NCBI RefSeq assembly: GCF_003945345.1
Contig: NZ_AP019308.1
Span: 2,170,001-2,234,000 of the forward strand
Reading direction: 5' to 3'
DNA: 64,000 bases
Source of the DNA: Paenibacillus baekrokdamisoli
Lineage (GTDB): Bacteria > Bacillota > Bacilli > Paenibacillales > Paenibacillaceae
The position numbers and the translations under genes are program-made. The notes under the pieces were generated by a model. The model was not told the DNA's origin and did no database searches. It saw only the letters and a list, made by a program, of their open reading frames with translations. Below, one piece after another: positions 1 to 7,918 of this stretch (position 1 is the first letter of the stretch; each line of letters opens with the position of its first letter).

Positions 1-23
1 GCCAAACCAAAAGAGGGAAGGCG

Positions 24-1166
24 CTACAACCGCACGCCGAGCAGCTCTGTAGCTACCTTCCCAATTTGTTCCTCGTCCCCGGAATAGCACCATACCTGGC
101 TTATATCCGTCATCTTACGCTGCCCGGGTCCCATCAGGGGCGTATGGTATTCGATTTCACCGAAGCCTCCCAGCGTTCCGTCGTCGTTATAGCATTGCAC
201 GCAATGTCCCGACTCTTCCGGCCTGTCCAGCGGTACGTCCCCGTATGCTCCCGCCCGATCCATGTTGAAGCTCCTTACAAGCAAATAATAGGTACCGTCT
301 TCCGCTACCCGTAAGTAGCCGATCCGATCCTTCGCTTCCGCGGCCCGAATGGAGATCTTGCGTTTGATCCTCCCGTCAATCCGAAAACGGACTGCCCCTT
401 CCTCTGTTCGGGTCCCTTCCATCCCTTGACCCAGCAGGAAAGGTACGGCATCTGCCTCGCCATGCGTCGGCATGATAGCTTCACCCGTTGCCGGCACCTG
501 GATTAAGTTCCATAATGAGAACGGAGGAAGTGCTCCTTCATCTTCGACAACTCCAGTCGCAGCGGCATTGTACGCGTAAGCAGAAGCGGTTTCAGTAGTG
601 GATGCTGTGTCACTTGTTTCTCCAAGGTCGAACAGGCTCCCTCCCCCGATTTCTGCTGCGCATACGACTTCATAGCCGACAAACGAGTAGCCCAGCCCTT
701 TTGCCGGTTTCAGCGGCAGAAGTGGATCGGGAACGAGCCGGATTTCTTTATACATGTTTATTGCCACGTCCTTGCCAGCCCGAAAGGCTCTCACCCTGAT
801 GGATTGCTTCGCCATGATGGTAAAGTGGGCGTCCATGTCCGCGCTATATTGTCCGGGGTCCAGTGCTGGCGGGAAGACGAAGCATCCGGCGCTCGGATCA
901 TAGAAGTACTCCATCTCCGGACTGATGAACGTCCTGTCGCCGCCTACATTCCAGTGCGCTTCCAAGTCATTGACGGCTTCACCGGAAGCTAGCCCCGCCA
1001 ATTCGGGCCTGACCCAGACGGCGTTCTCCGACGATTCGTCTGCGAAGACGCCGATTACGCGGCAGCCGCGTTCCAAAACGAGCACCCTACCTCCGCCTTC
1101 AGCAGTAAGCTCCATCCACTTCCATCCTAATCGGTCAAACAGCGCTTTCAATTCCGTTTGTTTCAT
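24..1166 (-). CDS. hypothetical protein, possible sugar-mutarotase-like beta-sandwich
   Basis: Complete 380-aa soluble protein with no signal peptide or membrane segment. The frame stays open to 1298, but I start at 1166 because a purine-rich site (AGAGGCGG) lies about 8 nt before that ATG, while the upstream extension is Arg-rich and unlike a normal N-terminus. The protein is rich in beta-prone segments, and the central phrases GGDRTFISPE and LWNLIQVP recall uncharacterised proteins with a galactose-mutarotase-like fold (DUF6786 type). That is a resemblance from memory, not a demonstrated homology. The C-terminus (EIEYHTP, MGPGQ, QVWCYSG) is distinctive. Nothing upstream or downstream reveals a partner, so the function is unknown. 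Confidence 0.6.
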   Translation of the reverse strand: MKQTELKALFDRLGWKWMELTAEGGGRVLVLERGCRVIGVFADESSENAVWVRPELAGLASGEAVNDLEAHWNVGGDRTFISPEMEYFYDPSAGCFVFPPALDPGQYSADMDAHFTIMAKQSIRVRAFRAGKDVAINMYKEIRLVPDPLLPLKPAKGLGYSFVGYEVVCAAEIGGGSLFDLGETSDTASTTETASAYAYNAAATGVVEDEGALPPFSLWNLIQVPATGEAIMPTHGEADAVPFLLGQGMEGTRTEEGAVRFRIDGRIKRKISIRAAEAKDRIGYLRVAEDGTYYLLVRSFNMDRAGAYGDVPLDRPEESGHCVQCYNDDGTLGGFGEIEYHTPLMGPGQRKMTDISQVWCYSGDEEQIGKVATELLGVRL

Positions 1167-1696
1167 CTCATGATTACCGCCTCTTCTATCAAAATGCCAA
1201 CCGCCTCTGCGGACGTCCCACATCGCAAGGACTCTTCTCCGTTTATGCCTGGGACATTTGCATTTTCCGATTATACAACGCCTTACCTCCGCTGCCATCC
1301 GAGAAAACGAACGGATTTCAAGACAATCTGAACTACATTTGTACTATTTCGCATGAGCCCATTATTTCAAAAAATCCCTGTCAGGCCGCTGAGCCCACCA
1401 GGGATTTCAATAAGATCTTTTATTAAAACTACTTCAGATAACGGACCACGTTGGTTGGCGGTATCCGCTTCTGCGCTGTTGCTGACTTCACGCTCGATCG
1501 TCAGTTACGGCTTTCTCCACTATGTGACGCTTCACAATTATTTCTGTATTTTGTTACTCCATATAACATTGCGTAACAATGGGCGTTCATCTTTTCCAAG
1601 GGGCGTGTACCTGCATACGATAGTAGAATGGGTGCTTAATTAGCCTCATTCTTGTTGATAATAGTTAGTAGGCACATGATTGATATCAAATTGGGT
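1167..1696. other. intergenic stretch without a recognised gene
   Basis: About 0.5 kb between the first gene and the exporter promoter. A hairpin pairs AAATCCCTG (1372-1380) with CAGGGATTT (1399-1407). No run of T follows it clearly on either strand. A 96-codon open frame on the plus strand (1353-1643) has no ribosome-binding site and a low-complexity hydrophobic translation, so I do not call it a gene. Confidence 0.5.
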
Positions 1697-1726
1697 TTGA
1701 CAAAATGTACCGACAAAACATATGAT
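1697..1726 (+). promoter_or_regulatory. sigma-A promoter of the metal exporter
   Basis: A perfect -35 box TTGACA (1697-1702), an 18-bp spacer and a -10 box TATGAT (1721-1726) precede the exporter gene. Transcription would start near 1733, inside the inverted repeat described next, so a bound repressor would block initiation. Confidence 0.8.
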
Positions 1727-1729
1727 TAT

Positions 1730-1749
1730 ATATGAACAAGTATTCATAT
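1730..1749. promoter_or_regulatory. CzrA/SmtB-family-like operator
   Basis: A perfect 7-bp inverted repeat, ATATGAA-N6-TTCATAT, covers the expected transcription start. It matches the known operator type of ArsR/SmtB zinc-sensing repressors such as CzrA (ATATGAA...TTCATAT with short spacer). No such repressor gene is in the window, so it would act in trans. Placement and sequence are seen; the regulator is inferred. Confidence 0.75.
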
Positions 1750-1771
1750 GTTGATGAAAGAAGGATTGCCA

Positions 1772-3910
1772 ATGAAAGAAGAAAACGATAAAAGACAGAA
1801 GCAAGCAGTTCATAGCCACCAGGATGACCATACTAATCAAGGTAAAAAACAAGATTTCCATAATCATGACCATGACCATGACCATGACCATGACCATGAC
1901 CATGACCATGACCATGACCATGATCATGATCATGATCACGACGATCACAATCATAACGATCACACTCATGACGACGAGAAGCATCAGCATGACCACAAGC
2001 ATGATCATGACCACAAACATGATCATGACCACGACCATGATCACAACCATGAGCACGGCGGTTCAAACCTTGTGAAATTAATTATCGTATCAGCTATTAT
2101 CTACCTATTTGCTTTTTTCGCTGGAAATTTCATTAATGAATCGGTACAGATCGGACTTTATCTCGTAGCGACAGTATTAAGTGGATACTCGACATTTATA
2201 CGCGGTCTGAAAAATCTAATCGCTCTTCGTTTCAACATCGATACCTTAATGACAGTTGCTCTAATCGGCGCGATAGCCATTCAAGAATGGAAGGAAGCCT
2301 CGCTTGTCGCTATCCTATTCGGTGTTAATGAATGGTTGGAAGGGCTTGGAATGGAGCAAGCAAGGCGATCTATGGAAACGTTGTTAAAGGTCGCGCCGAA
2401 GGAAGCCATTAAGCTTGAGAACGGCATCGAAAGTGTCGTACCTATCGCCTCGCTGAAAGCTGGCGATCTCGCTATCGTCAAGCCCGGTGGGAAGATCCCT
2501 TCAGACGGCACGGTTGAGAGCGGGAAAAGCTCCGTCAATGAAGCAGCCATTACTGGCGAATCCTTACCCGTAGAGAAGGCAATTGGCGAATCTGTATATG
2601 GCGGCAGCTTGAATAACGAGGGAATCCTTCAAGTTCGCATTCACAAAGCTTATCAGGATTCTTCACTGGCAAAGATCCTGTATCTCGTTCAAGAAGCTCA
2701 GGGGACAAAGACCCCCATCGAACTGTTTATTAATCGGTTCGCTCGGTACTACACCCCCTTCATTATGATCGTAGCTGCATTAGTTATTTTGATTCCACCC
2801 CTGCTCCTTGGCGAGGCTTGGAGTAAATGGATCTATCAAGGCCTGGCCGTCCTCATTGTCGGCTGCCCATGCGCACTGATCTTATCTTCACCGATTGCAA
2901 TCGTTGCAGGAATTACTCGTAATGCACGCAATGGCATACTTGTGAAGGGCGGCGTGTTTCTCGAGCAGCTTGGCAAAATCGACACACTTGCTTTTGACAA
3001 AACAGGTACATTAACGAAGGGCGAGCCCCATGTGGAGAAAACCGTTGTTTATGATGAAGAGCGATTCTTCAAGGTCGCAGGCTCTATCGAGACAGCTTCC
3101 TCTCACCCGCTCGCTAAAGCGATAATGAAAGAAATTGATCAGAAGCAGGTTGACCTACAAGAAGCAGACGAGATTCAGACCTTGTCGGGGAGCGGTATTG
3201 TTGCACAGATACACGGCCAATCCTATTGGCTCGGCAATGAAAAAAGCATGTCGCATATCGACATACCAGCTTCCATTCAGGAAACAATTAATGCCCTTAA
3301 AGAAGAGGGCTTAACGCTCGTCATTGTGGCAGATGATCAACAGATACTAGGCATATTCGGAATTGCAGACGAAATACGAGAAGAAAGCAAAGACGTAATT
3401 GAACAGCTGCATCAGGCGGGAATTAAGCATACGGTTATGTTGACCGGTGATCATCAGAAGACGGCGGAGAAAGTCGCAGCGCGTGTTGGCGTCACTGAAT
3501 ATTACGGGGGCTTGCTGCCCGAGGATAAAGTGAACAAAATCAAAGATTTAACCCGTCAAGGATATCGGGTTGCGATGATCGGAGACGGAATCAATGATGC
3601 ACCTGCTCTAGCATCCGCCCAAATCGGGATTGCAATGGGAAAAGGAACCGACAGCGCTATTGAGACAGCCGACATTGTGCTTATGCAGGACCATTTGGGT
3701 AAGCTTCCAGAAGCGATTAAAGTGGCTAAGAAGGTCAATCGCACCATTCGTTTCAATCTAACATTCGCGTTGGCACTGAAGCTTATTGCCTTACTCTTAA
3801 CGATTCCGGGCTGGCTAACGTTATGGATTGCTATATTATCCGATATGGGAGCTACGGTCTGGGTAACACTAATTAGTCTGACCGTACTAATTGGCTTTAA
3901 GAAAAAATGA
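1772..3910 (+). CDS. cadA: P1B-type heavy-metal exporting ATPase (Zn/Cd/Pb)
   Basis: This 712-aa ATPase should pump Zn2+/Cd2+/Pb2+ out of the cytoplasm. Visible motifs are TGES (261-264), the membrane metal site CPC (365-367), the phosphorylated DKTGT (Asp409) and GDGIND (604-609). A Lys in the second-last membrane helix (LALK) and Asp in the last (SDMG) fit the P1B-2 subgroup. The usual N-terminal CXXC metal-binding domain is absent. In its place residues 1 to about 100 are a His/Asp-rich tail with some 13 consecutive HD pairs. I start at 1772 because AAGAAGGA lies 5-7 nt upstream; an ATG at 1748 lies inside the operator. The operator points to metal induction. Zinc versus cadmium preference cannot be decided here, so the symbol is a family label. 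Confidence 0.9.
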   Translation: MKEENDKRQKQAVHSHQDDHTNQGKKQDFHNHDHDHDHDHDHDHDHDHDHDHDHDHDDHNHNDHTHDDEKHQHDHKHDHDHKHDHDHDHDHNHEHGGSNLVKLIIVSAIIYLFAFFAGNFINESVQIGLYLVATVLSGYSTFIRGLKNLIALRFNIDTLMTVALIGAIAIQEWKEASLVAILFGVNEWLEGLGMEQARRSMETLLKVAPKEAIKLENGIESVVPIASLKAGDLAIVKPGGKIPSDGTVESGKSSVNEAAITGESLPVEKAIGESVYGGSLNNEGILQVRIHKAYQDSSLAKILYLVQEAQGTKTPIELFINRFARYYTPFIMIVAALVILIPPLLLGEAWSKWIYQGLAVLIVGCPCALILSSPIAIVAGITRNARNGILVKGGVFLEQLGKIDTLAFDKTGTLTKGEPHVEKTVVYDEERFFKVAGSIETASSHPLAKAIMKEIDQKQVDLQEADEIQTLSGSGIVAQIHGQSYWLGNEKSMSHIDIPASIQETINALKEEGLTLVIVADDQQILGIFGIADEIREESKDVIEQLHQAGIKHTVMLTGDHQKTAEKVAARVGVTEYYGGLLPEDKVNKIKDLTRQGYRVAMIGDGINDAPALASAQIGIAMGKGTDSAIETADIVLMQDHLGKLPEAIKVAKKVNRTIRFNLTFALALKLIALLLTIPGWLTLWIAILSDMGATVWVTLISLTVLIGFKKK
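1865..1942 (+). repeat. in-frame hexanucleotide repeat coding for (His-Asp)n
   Basis: Nine perfect tandem copies of CATGAC (1865-1918) are followed by three CATGAT and one CACGAC. They encode an uninterrupted His-Asp run in the cytoplasmic tail of the exporter. Further dispersed His-rich segments continue to about 2055. Copy number is multiple-of-six by nature, so slippage would lengthen or shorten the tail without breaking the frame. Confidence 0.95.
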
Positions 3911-3927
3911 TAATACAGGCGTAATCA

Positions 3928-3980
3928 AAAGGGACATCCGATTCAGCAGCTTTTAAGTGCTGTTATCGGATGTCCCCTTT
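3928..3980. terminator. bidirectional terminator between convergent genes
   Basis: GGGACATCCGAT (3931-3942) pairs perfectly with ATCGGATGTCCC (3965-3976), with an inner CAGCA/TGCTG stem. CCTTTG follows on the plus strand and CCCTTTTG on the minus strand. It can end both the exporter and the convergent gene at 4007-4396. Confidence 0.85.
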
Positions 3981-4006
3981 GTCGTTCAAACGGTCAAAAG
4001 CAGGTG

Positions 4007-4396
4007 CTAGTTCACTTCCGCTTTTACTGCTATCGCTAGCTCTCCCTTATTATTAATGCCATTAATTTTAAGGGTCGCCGATCCATGATATCCCTTCTCA
4101 ATATAGCCGAATATCGTTTCCTTATGCTCCAGTCCACTCTTATCTTTGTAAACCAGATTGATTTCACCTTCTGCAAAATCATTCCGCGTTTGAATGTGCT
4201 TGGAAACATCTGATTGCTTGGGTATTGGTGCAAGCACTAAGGTTTGTGACGGGTAAGCAATTACCAAGCCGCTTATGGATTGCTCGGTATTGTTCTCTAC
4301 CGTGATTGCGAATCCATCCCGTTCAACAACACGCAAACAAATGATGACTAACAAAACAACACTAACGCTTAAAAGAACCAGCCCTTTTTTCTTCAA
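4007..4396 (-). CDS. hypothetical membrane-anchored protein
   Basis: 129 aa with one N-terminal hydrophobic segment (about residues 4-22) after a KKK motif, then a probably extracytoplasmic beta-rich domain (ENNTEQSISGLVIAYP). The start is TTG at 4396, chosen because a perfect AGGAGG sits 5 nt upstream. No lipobox cysteine in the expected context (IICL lacks the downstream pattern). I do not recognise the family. It is convergent with the metal exporter and shares its terminator, and the patatin gene lies upstream on the same strand. Confidence 0.7.
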   Translation of the reverse strand: MKKKGLVLLSVSVVLLVIICLRVVERDGFAITVENNTEQSISGLVIAYPSQTLVLAPIPKQSDVSKHIQTRNDFAEGEINLVYKDKSGLEHKETIFGYIEKGYHGSATLKINGINNKGELAIAVKAEVN

Positions 4397-4473
4397 ATAA
4401 ACCTCCTATGACCCATTACCTTTTATTTCTATGACGAGCTAACTTGCTATTTTGTTTTGTTGAAGTGATCCAA

Positions 4474-4569
4474 TTACTCTTGTTGGCACCGATGTATACC
4501 GGTTTCTTCCTTTATTTCTCTTATTAGTGCCTCTTCTAATGATTCATCTGCTAATATATTTACACTATC
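4474..4569 (-). pseudogene. Nudix hydrolase remnant (Nudix box only)
   Basis: Just downstream of the patatin stop codon, the minus strand is open for about 31 codons and contains ESLEEALIREIKEETG, an almost textbook match to the Nudix box core (E-x7-REUxEExGU). It has no start codon, the glycine-rich front half of the domain is missing, and a stop follows at 4474-4476. It is best read as the leftover of a deleted Nudix gene. Confidence 0.7.
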
Positions 4570-4575
4570 CAATTA

Positions 4576-6921
4576 TTATTCTTTGGAAATCCATTTCGTT
4601 ATCCAACGCAAACCAAGCCAAAACCCACTTGAACCGCCCAACAGCAATCGTAATGGAATTCGACTTTTATAATGACGGTAAAGTACAAGGTTAACATTCG
4701 TTAGGGTTTCAATACTACGTTTAACCCGCACCATAAAAGGAAGGTCCCGCCAGCTCTCCAAGCCTACCTTATAGGTCTCGTTAAAAAATCTTCTCATCTT
4801 CTCTAATCGCTCAGCAGAAGAACCCACTAGTTGCAAGGACATGAAAGCTTGATACAGCTTCTCATCCACATAACGAAGCTCTTCCCTTGCTATCGACTCG
4901 AAACGATCTGCTCGTACCTCTTCAACGAGCTGCTCCCATTCTTCTAATTCCCGCCTCGACATCTCCGTGCTCTGACGATGAGATTTGTCCATGTAAGTGA
5001 TAAGTATATCTGCCGTATCGAGTCGTCCCCACATCAAATCATTTGCCCGCCAAGTCTTATTAAGGAATCCTGCAAAAGCTGCCAAATCACTTCCCACAAG
5101 CTTCGCAGCTCCAGTTAAACCAAGGCTTTTGGCATCGGAAGAGCTAATACGCAGCAGCTCTAATTTGCTCGTATCCCCTCCATGACCAAGGGTAAGTGGA
5201 TATAGAAATATATCAATGCCAATGAATTGTCGCATCGCAACAATGAGCTGATTATGGAAATCTCCCCATCCTTTCAACGAAAGCGCAGCGGCAAGGTTTT
5301 CTTTGCCTTGAAGCTTCTCTAATCTTTGCTTTAAGGTGCTGTTCATGTAACGGATAATATCTAATATAGACGACTGCGATAGCTCTTCTTTATGAAGGTT
5401 TTTAATGGCATTAACGAATGGCTGTCGCTTCAATCGATCCCATTCATCCTTGTCATTCCACCATTCCCATTGCTGCTGGCGAAGGCTCTCTATGGCTGCC
5501 CAAAGGTATTCTTTTTGATGTAGAAGTCTAGCCGTCTGAATAGTCTCCTTTGGCGACAGCTCTGCAAGCTTACGATTGATCTTCTGAATATGGAAATTAA
5601 AGAAGCGGCAATAAAATGCGATATCTGGCAATGTCATATCCGCCACTCTTTTGAGAAGCTCATCACTTTCCTTTAGAGAACGAATATAAGAGCAAACGTG
5701 ATGAATAGCTGATAACTGCTGAGGATCCTTCATGCGATATTCGGTACTGACCGCAAACTGATCTTGAAGCGAGTGTATCAAAGACTGCTCCCATTCCGCC
5801 GCTCTCAAGCAGCAGTAGGGAACAAAAGAAGGCAGCTTAGTCGCTTCCTCATTCATGACTGATTTATCAATAGCATCCAGCACGATTGTCATCGTTTTGA
5901 ACCGTTCACGCTGTTCTTCGATCAAGTGGATCTGTTCATATATCGATTGATAGCTCGGGGTGCTGAAATAGCTTTTGGCTGCTTCAATAACTGTAGGTTT
6001 GGATTTATACACTTGATCCGATTGCTGCAAATGCGTGTCATGTGGTGTCGGGTCCAGAAATAATAACCAACGATCCACCTTGCGATCAGCCGAACGATGG
6101 AAGATGGTATCGAGCACAGGTCCAAAAGGTTTGTTATCTGTCAACAAGCCATCATGCAAATAAACAGTATGTCGCTTGTCATACTTATTCGGTCCTCCAT
6201 AGACCTCATGCATAGTGAATTTTTGTTCTGGAAAAGCAGCCGGCATGGCCGAGGTAGCTCTGGACATACGAGCAAGCAATTCGTCATTATCCGCCCCTGC
6301 AAAATCATTGTGCTCATAGCCACTGCTGCGATTCATTCCGTAGGCCGTTCTATATTTCTTATGAAACATAACACCATGCTTCAGTCCTTCGATCTCTTGT
6401 CCTTTGCTGTCTACAATTCGCCAACGGCGCCCCCTGATATCACTTGCAGATACGAATAAATCAAGGATGTTAATCTGGCTCTTACGATCATCGGCCAGCT
6501 TAGGATTCGCCTTAATCTGCTCAGACAGTTCATTAAAGCAATGCTGCAGCTCACGAAGCATGAAATCACCGTTCAATAACGTTTCTGTTGGTTGACCTTT
6601 ATGGTCTAGCAAGTTCTTAAGATCAGCCGTATCTCTCCAAAGTTTCTTAATCGCACCAAGATCCGTTCCAGTCGCCAGCGCTTTGGCAAGCAGTACGCCA
6701 TTAATCCCTCCGGCAGAGTTACCAGCAATAATATCAATGATAACCTCAGCGTTCATTTTCTCAAGCAGACGAGAATACACATTCCCTTCCGCGTCCACAT
6801 CCGCCCCCCTTCTCGACCGAGTGAGCGTCATCAGCTCCTGAGAAACCCCATTCATATACACCGCAAGCGAAACACCGCCATACAACACAATAGCAATCCT
6901 AACTTCCTTAGTGAGTTCCAT
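4576..6921 (-). CDS. patatin-like phospholipase, DUF3376 type
   Basis: A 781-aa patatin-related protein. The N-terminal patatin domain has an oxyanion-type glycine stretch (YGGVSLAVYMNGV, 14-26), the nucleophile elbow GNSAG (Ser69) and the catalytic Asp in a DG motif (Asp257), a Ser-Asp dyad known from lipid acyl hydrolases. The remainder is long, helical and charged, like the DUF3376 region of this subfamily, and ends in a short hydrophobic Gly-rich segment. No signal peptide, so it is cytoplasmic or membrane-associated. The start at 6921 has AGGAGG about 8 nt upstream. It stands alone on its strand. Two copies of a 60-bp inverted-repeat element lie directly upstream of its RBS. The substrate is unknown. 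Confidence 0.85.
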   Translation of the reverse strand: MELTKEVRIAIVLYGGVSLAVYMNGVSQELMTLTRSRRGADVDAEGNVYSRLLEKMNAEVIIDIIAGNSAGGINGVLLAKALATGTDLGAIKKLWRDTADLKNLLDHKGQPTETLLNGDFMLRELQHCFNELSEQIKANPKLADDRKSQINILDLFVSASDIRGRRWRIVDSKGQEIEGLKHGVMFHKKYRTAYGMNRSSGYEHNDFAGADNDELLARMSRATSAMPAAFPEQKFTMHEVYGGPNKYDKRHTVYLHDGLLTDNKPFGPVLDTIFHRSADRKVDRWLLFLDPTPHDTHLQQSDQVYKSKPTVIEAAKSYFSTPSYQSIYEQIHLIEEQRERFKTMTIVLDAIDKSVMNEEATKLPSFVPYCCLRAAEWEQSLIHSLQDQFAVSTEYRMKDPQQLSAIHHVCSYIRSLKESDELLKRVADMTLPDIAFYCRFFNFHIQKINRKLAELSPKETIQTARLLHQKEYLWAAIESLRQQQWEWWNDKDEWDRLKRQPFVNAIKNLHKEELSQSSILDIIRYMNSTLKQRLEKLQGKENLAAALSLKGWGDFHNQLIVAMRQFIGIDIFLYPLTLGHGGDTSKLELLRISSSDAKSLGLTGAAKLVGSDLAAFAGFLNKTWRANDLMWGRLDTADILITYMDKSHRQSTEMSRRELEEWEQLVEEVRADRFESIAREELRYVDEKLYQAFMSLQLVGSSAERLEKMRRFFNETYKVGLESWRDLPFMVRVKRSIETLTNVNLVLYRHYKSRIPLRLLLGGSSGFWLGLRWITKWISKE

Positions 6922-6939
6922 TTTATAAAACCTCCTAAA

Positions 6940-7096
6940 GAGTTTTACGACACGATCAAGGTTACTTCTTGCGAGTAAAACTCACTTCGGAAGCATATGC
7001 TGAGTTTTACGACACGATCAAGGTTACTTCTTGCGAGTAAAACTCACTTCGGAAGCATATGATCACTTACGCGATACCCCACATCGGAAGCATATG
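6940..7096. repeat. 62-bp-period tandem repeat with internal inverted repeat
   Basis: A 60-bp unit occurs twice, at 6940-6999 and 7002-7061, apparently identical, with a 62-bp period. Its end CGGAAGCATATG recurs a third time at 7085-7096. Each unit has a 9-bp inverted repeat, GAGTTTTAC/GTAAAACTC, around a 26-nt loop. The array abuts the RBS of the patatin gene, so it lies in its promoter or leader. It has the look of a dispersed REP-like intergenic element. Confidence 0.85.
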
Positions 7097-7235
7097 CGCC
7101 TTTAGAATTGAAAAGCCTAGCGAGGTCTCAAAAAACAACAAAAAAACGCCTCTCCCCTTCACCGAGGGCCGCGACGGAAGAAGCGCTTCTACTTGAGGGG
7201 GAAGCCCCCTCCTTTAACAAATGCATGTTTAGCTT
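7097..7235. other. intergenic spacer with GC-rich hairpins
   Basis: A short perfect hairpin, GGGGG-AAG-CCCCC, lies near 7195-7211, and a run of seven T on the minus strand lies near 7138-7145. Together they could end minus-strand transcription from the remnant above. No coding potential seen. Confidence 0.4.
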
Positions 7236-7469
7236 TTAACTCACAATAACCTCCGAGATACAGGTATCCTTGTACTTAAAACCGGAATTCACCTCCAAGA
7301 TGATAAAAGTAATGGCCGTCGTCTCCATACTATCGATCCCATGATCCTGAAGTGAAATGTTGCCGCTATGCATTAAATCAGCCAAAATCGACTTCCCATG
7401 AGAATCTATCCTTCCGTTCCAGACTAGTAAAGAGACGAACGCCGAAAAACAAATTTGCGAAAAAAAGTT
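7236..7469 (-). pseudogene. C-terminal remnant of a NADase-type glycan-binding domain protein
   Basis: The minus strand is open for 77 codons without a credible start codon. Its last 34 residues, including TTAITFIILEVNSGFKYKDT followed by CISEV, match the conserved end of the discoidin-like NADase-type glycan-binding domain (pattern I-x-F-x-I-x-V-x2-G-x-K-Y-x-D-T-C-I-S-E). The rest of the domain is gone or scrambled, and a stop codon bounds the frame upstream at 7470-7472. It is a gene fragment left by deletion. Confidence 0.6.
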
Positions 7470-7694
7470 TTAAAATTCTCAATATATCCTCGATTTCATA
7501 TATATATATTATTATCCCAATATAGCATAGCGCGAGACAAAAGTATTAGGTCTTACATCCTACATTTTGTTAATTTATGTTTTTTTATAAAGTTCTATAT
7601 TGAATTATCTTTTTTAAAATAGTAATATATACCTTACTACATACCTTACTAAATCTGTAAAATTACTATTTATTATGCATTGAACCATAAACTG
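7470..7694. other. AT-rich intergenic region upstream of the riboswitch
   Basis: Very AT-rich. The promoter of the riboswitch transcript should lie here; a -10-like TATTAT is at 7671-7676, but I see no convincing -35 for it, nor a clear sigma-D pattern. A short direct repeat ACCTTACTA occurs twice near 7631-7652. No gene seen. Confidence 0.4.
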
Positions 7695-7773
7695 AATATC
7701 AGCAAAGCTGCTGAAAAGCAGTGACGCAAAGCTATAGGGACTACTTCCATAAGGAAATGTCAGCCAGTTGCAG
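7695..7773 (+). ncRNA. class I cyclic di-GMP riboswitch (GEMM-I)
   Basis: The aptamer shows the GEMM-I landmarks in order: GCAAA joining strand (7702-7706), P1b hairpin GCTGCT-GAAA-AGCAGT with the GAAA tetraloop (7707-7722), the near-invariant GACGCAAAGC (7723-7732), a TTCC/GGAA hairpin (7745-7756) and the 3' tetraloop-receptor-side segment GTCAGCCAG (7759-7767). A rho-independent terminator follows at once. It should make expression of the decarboxylase and chemoreceptor depend on c-di-GMP by transcription attenuation. Whether ligand turns the genes on or off cannot be told from sequence alone. Confidence 0.88.
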
Positions 7774-7788
7774 GTTATTTAACAAGCA

Positions 7789-7832
7789 AGCGGTATACTA
7801 TGGCTTTTAAAGCCTGTATAGCGCCTTTTTTG
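7789..7832 (+). terminator. riboswitch expression-platform terminator
   Basis: A GGCTT/AAGCC inner hairpin (about 7802-7814) is extended by pairing of GCGGTATAC (7790-7798) with GTATAGCGC (7816-7824) and ends in TTTTTT (7826-7831). It lies 16 nt after the aptamer and 88 nt before the coding region, as expected of an attenuator. Confidence 0.8.
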
Positions 7833-7852
7833 TGCCTTCACAAATTTAATTA

Positions 7853-7881
7853 GGAGCCTTTCTTACCTGCTTGCGGGCTCC
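7853..7881 (+). promoter_or_regulatory. second leader hairpin
   Basis: GGAGCC (7853-7858) can pair with GGCTCC (7876-7881) between the attenuator and the RBS of the decarboxylase. The RBS (AAGAAGG near 7906-7912) is outside it. Function unknown; it may simply stabilise the leader. Confidence 0.4.
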
Positions 7882-7918
7882 GTTAAAGATATAAATAGAG
7901 AGAGAAAGAAGGTTAGTA

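Noticed and set aside
1353..1643. 96-codon plus-strand open frame
   Set aside because: No RBS, no recognisable motif, composition unlike neighbouring genes.
1865..1942. Tandem repeat as a possible CRISPR or variable locus
   Set aside because: The units are six bases without spacers and in frame with the exporter; it is a coding microsatellite.
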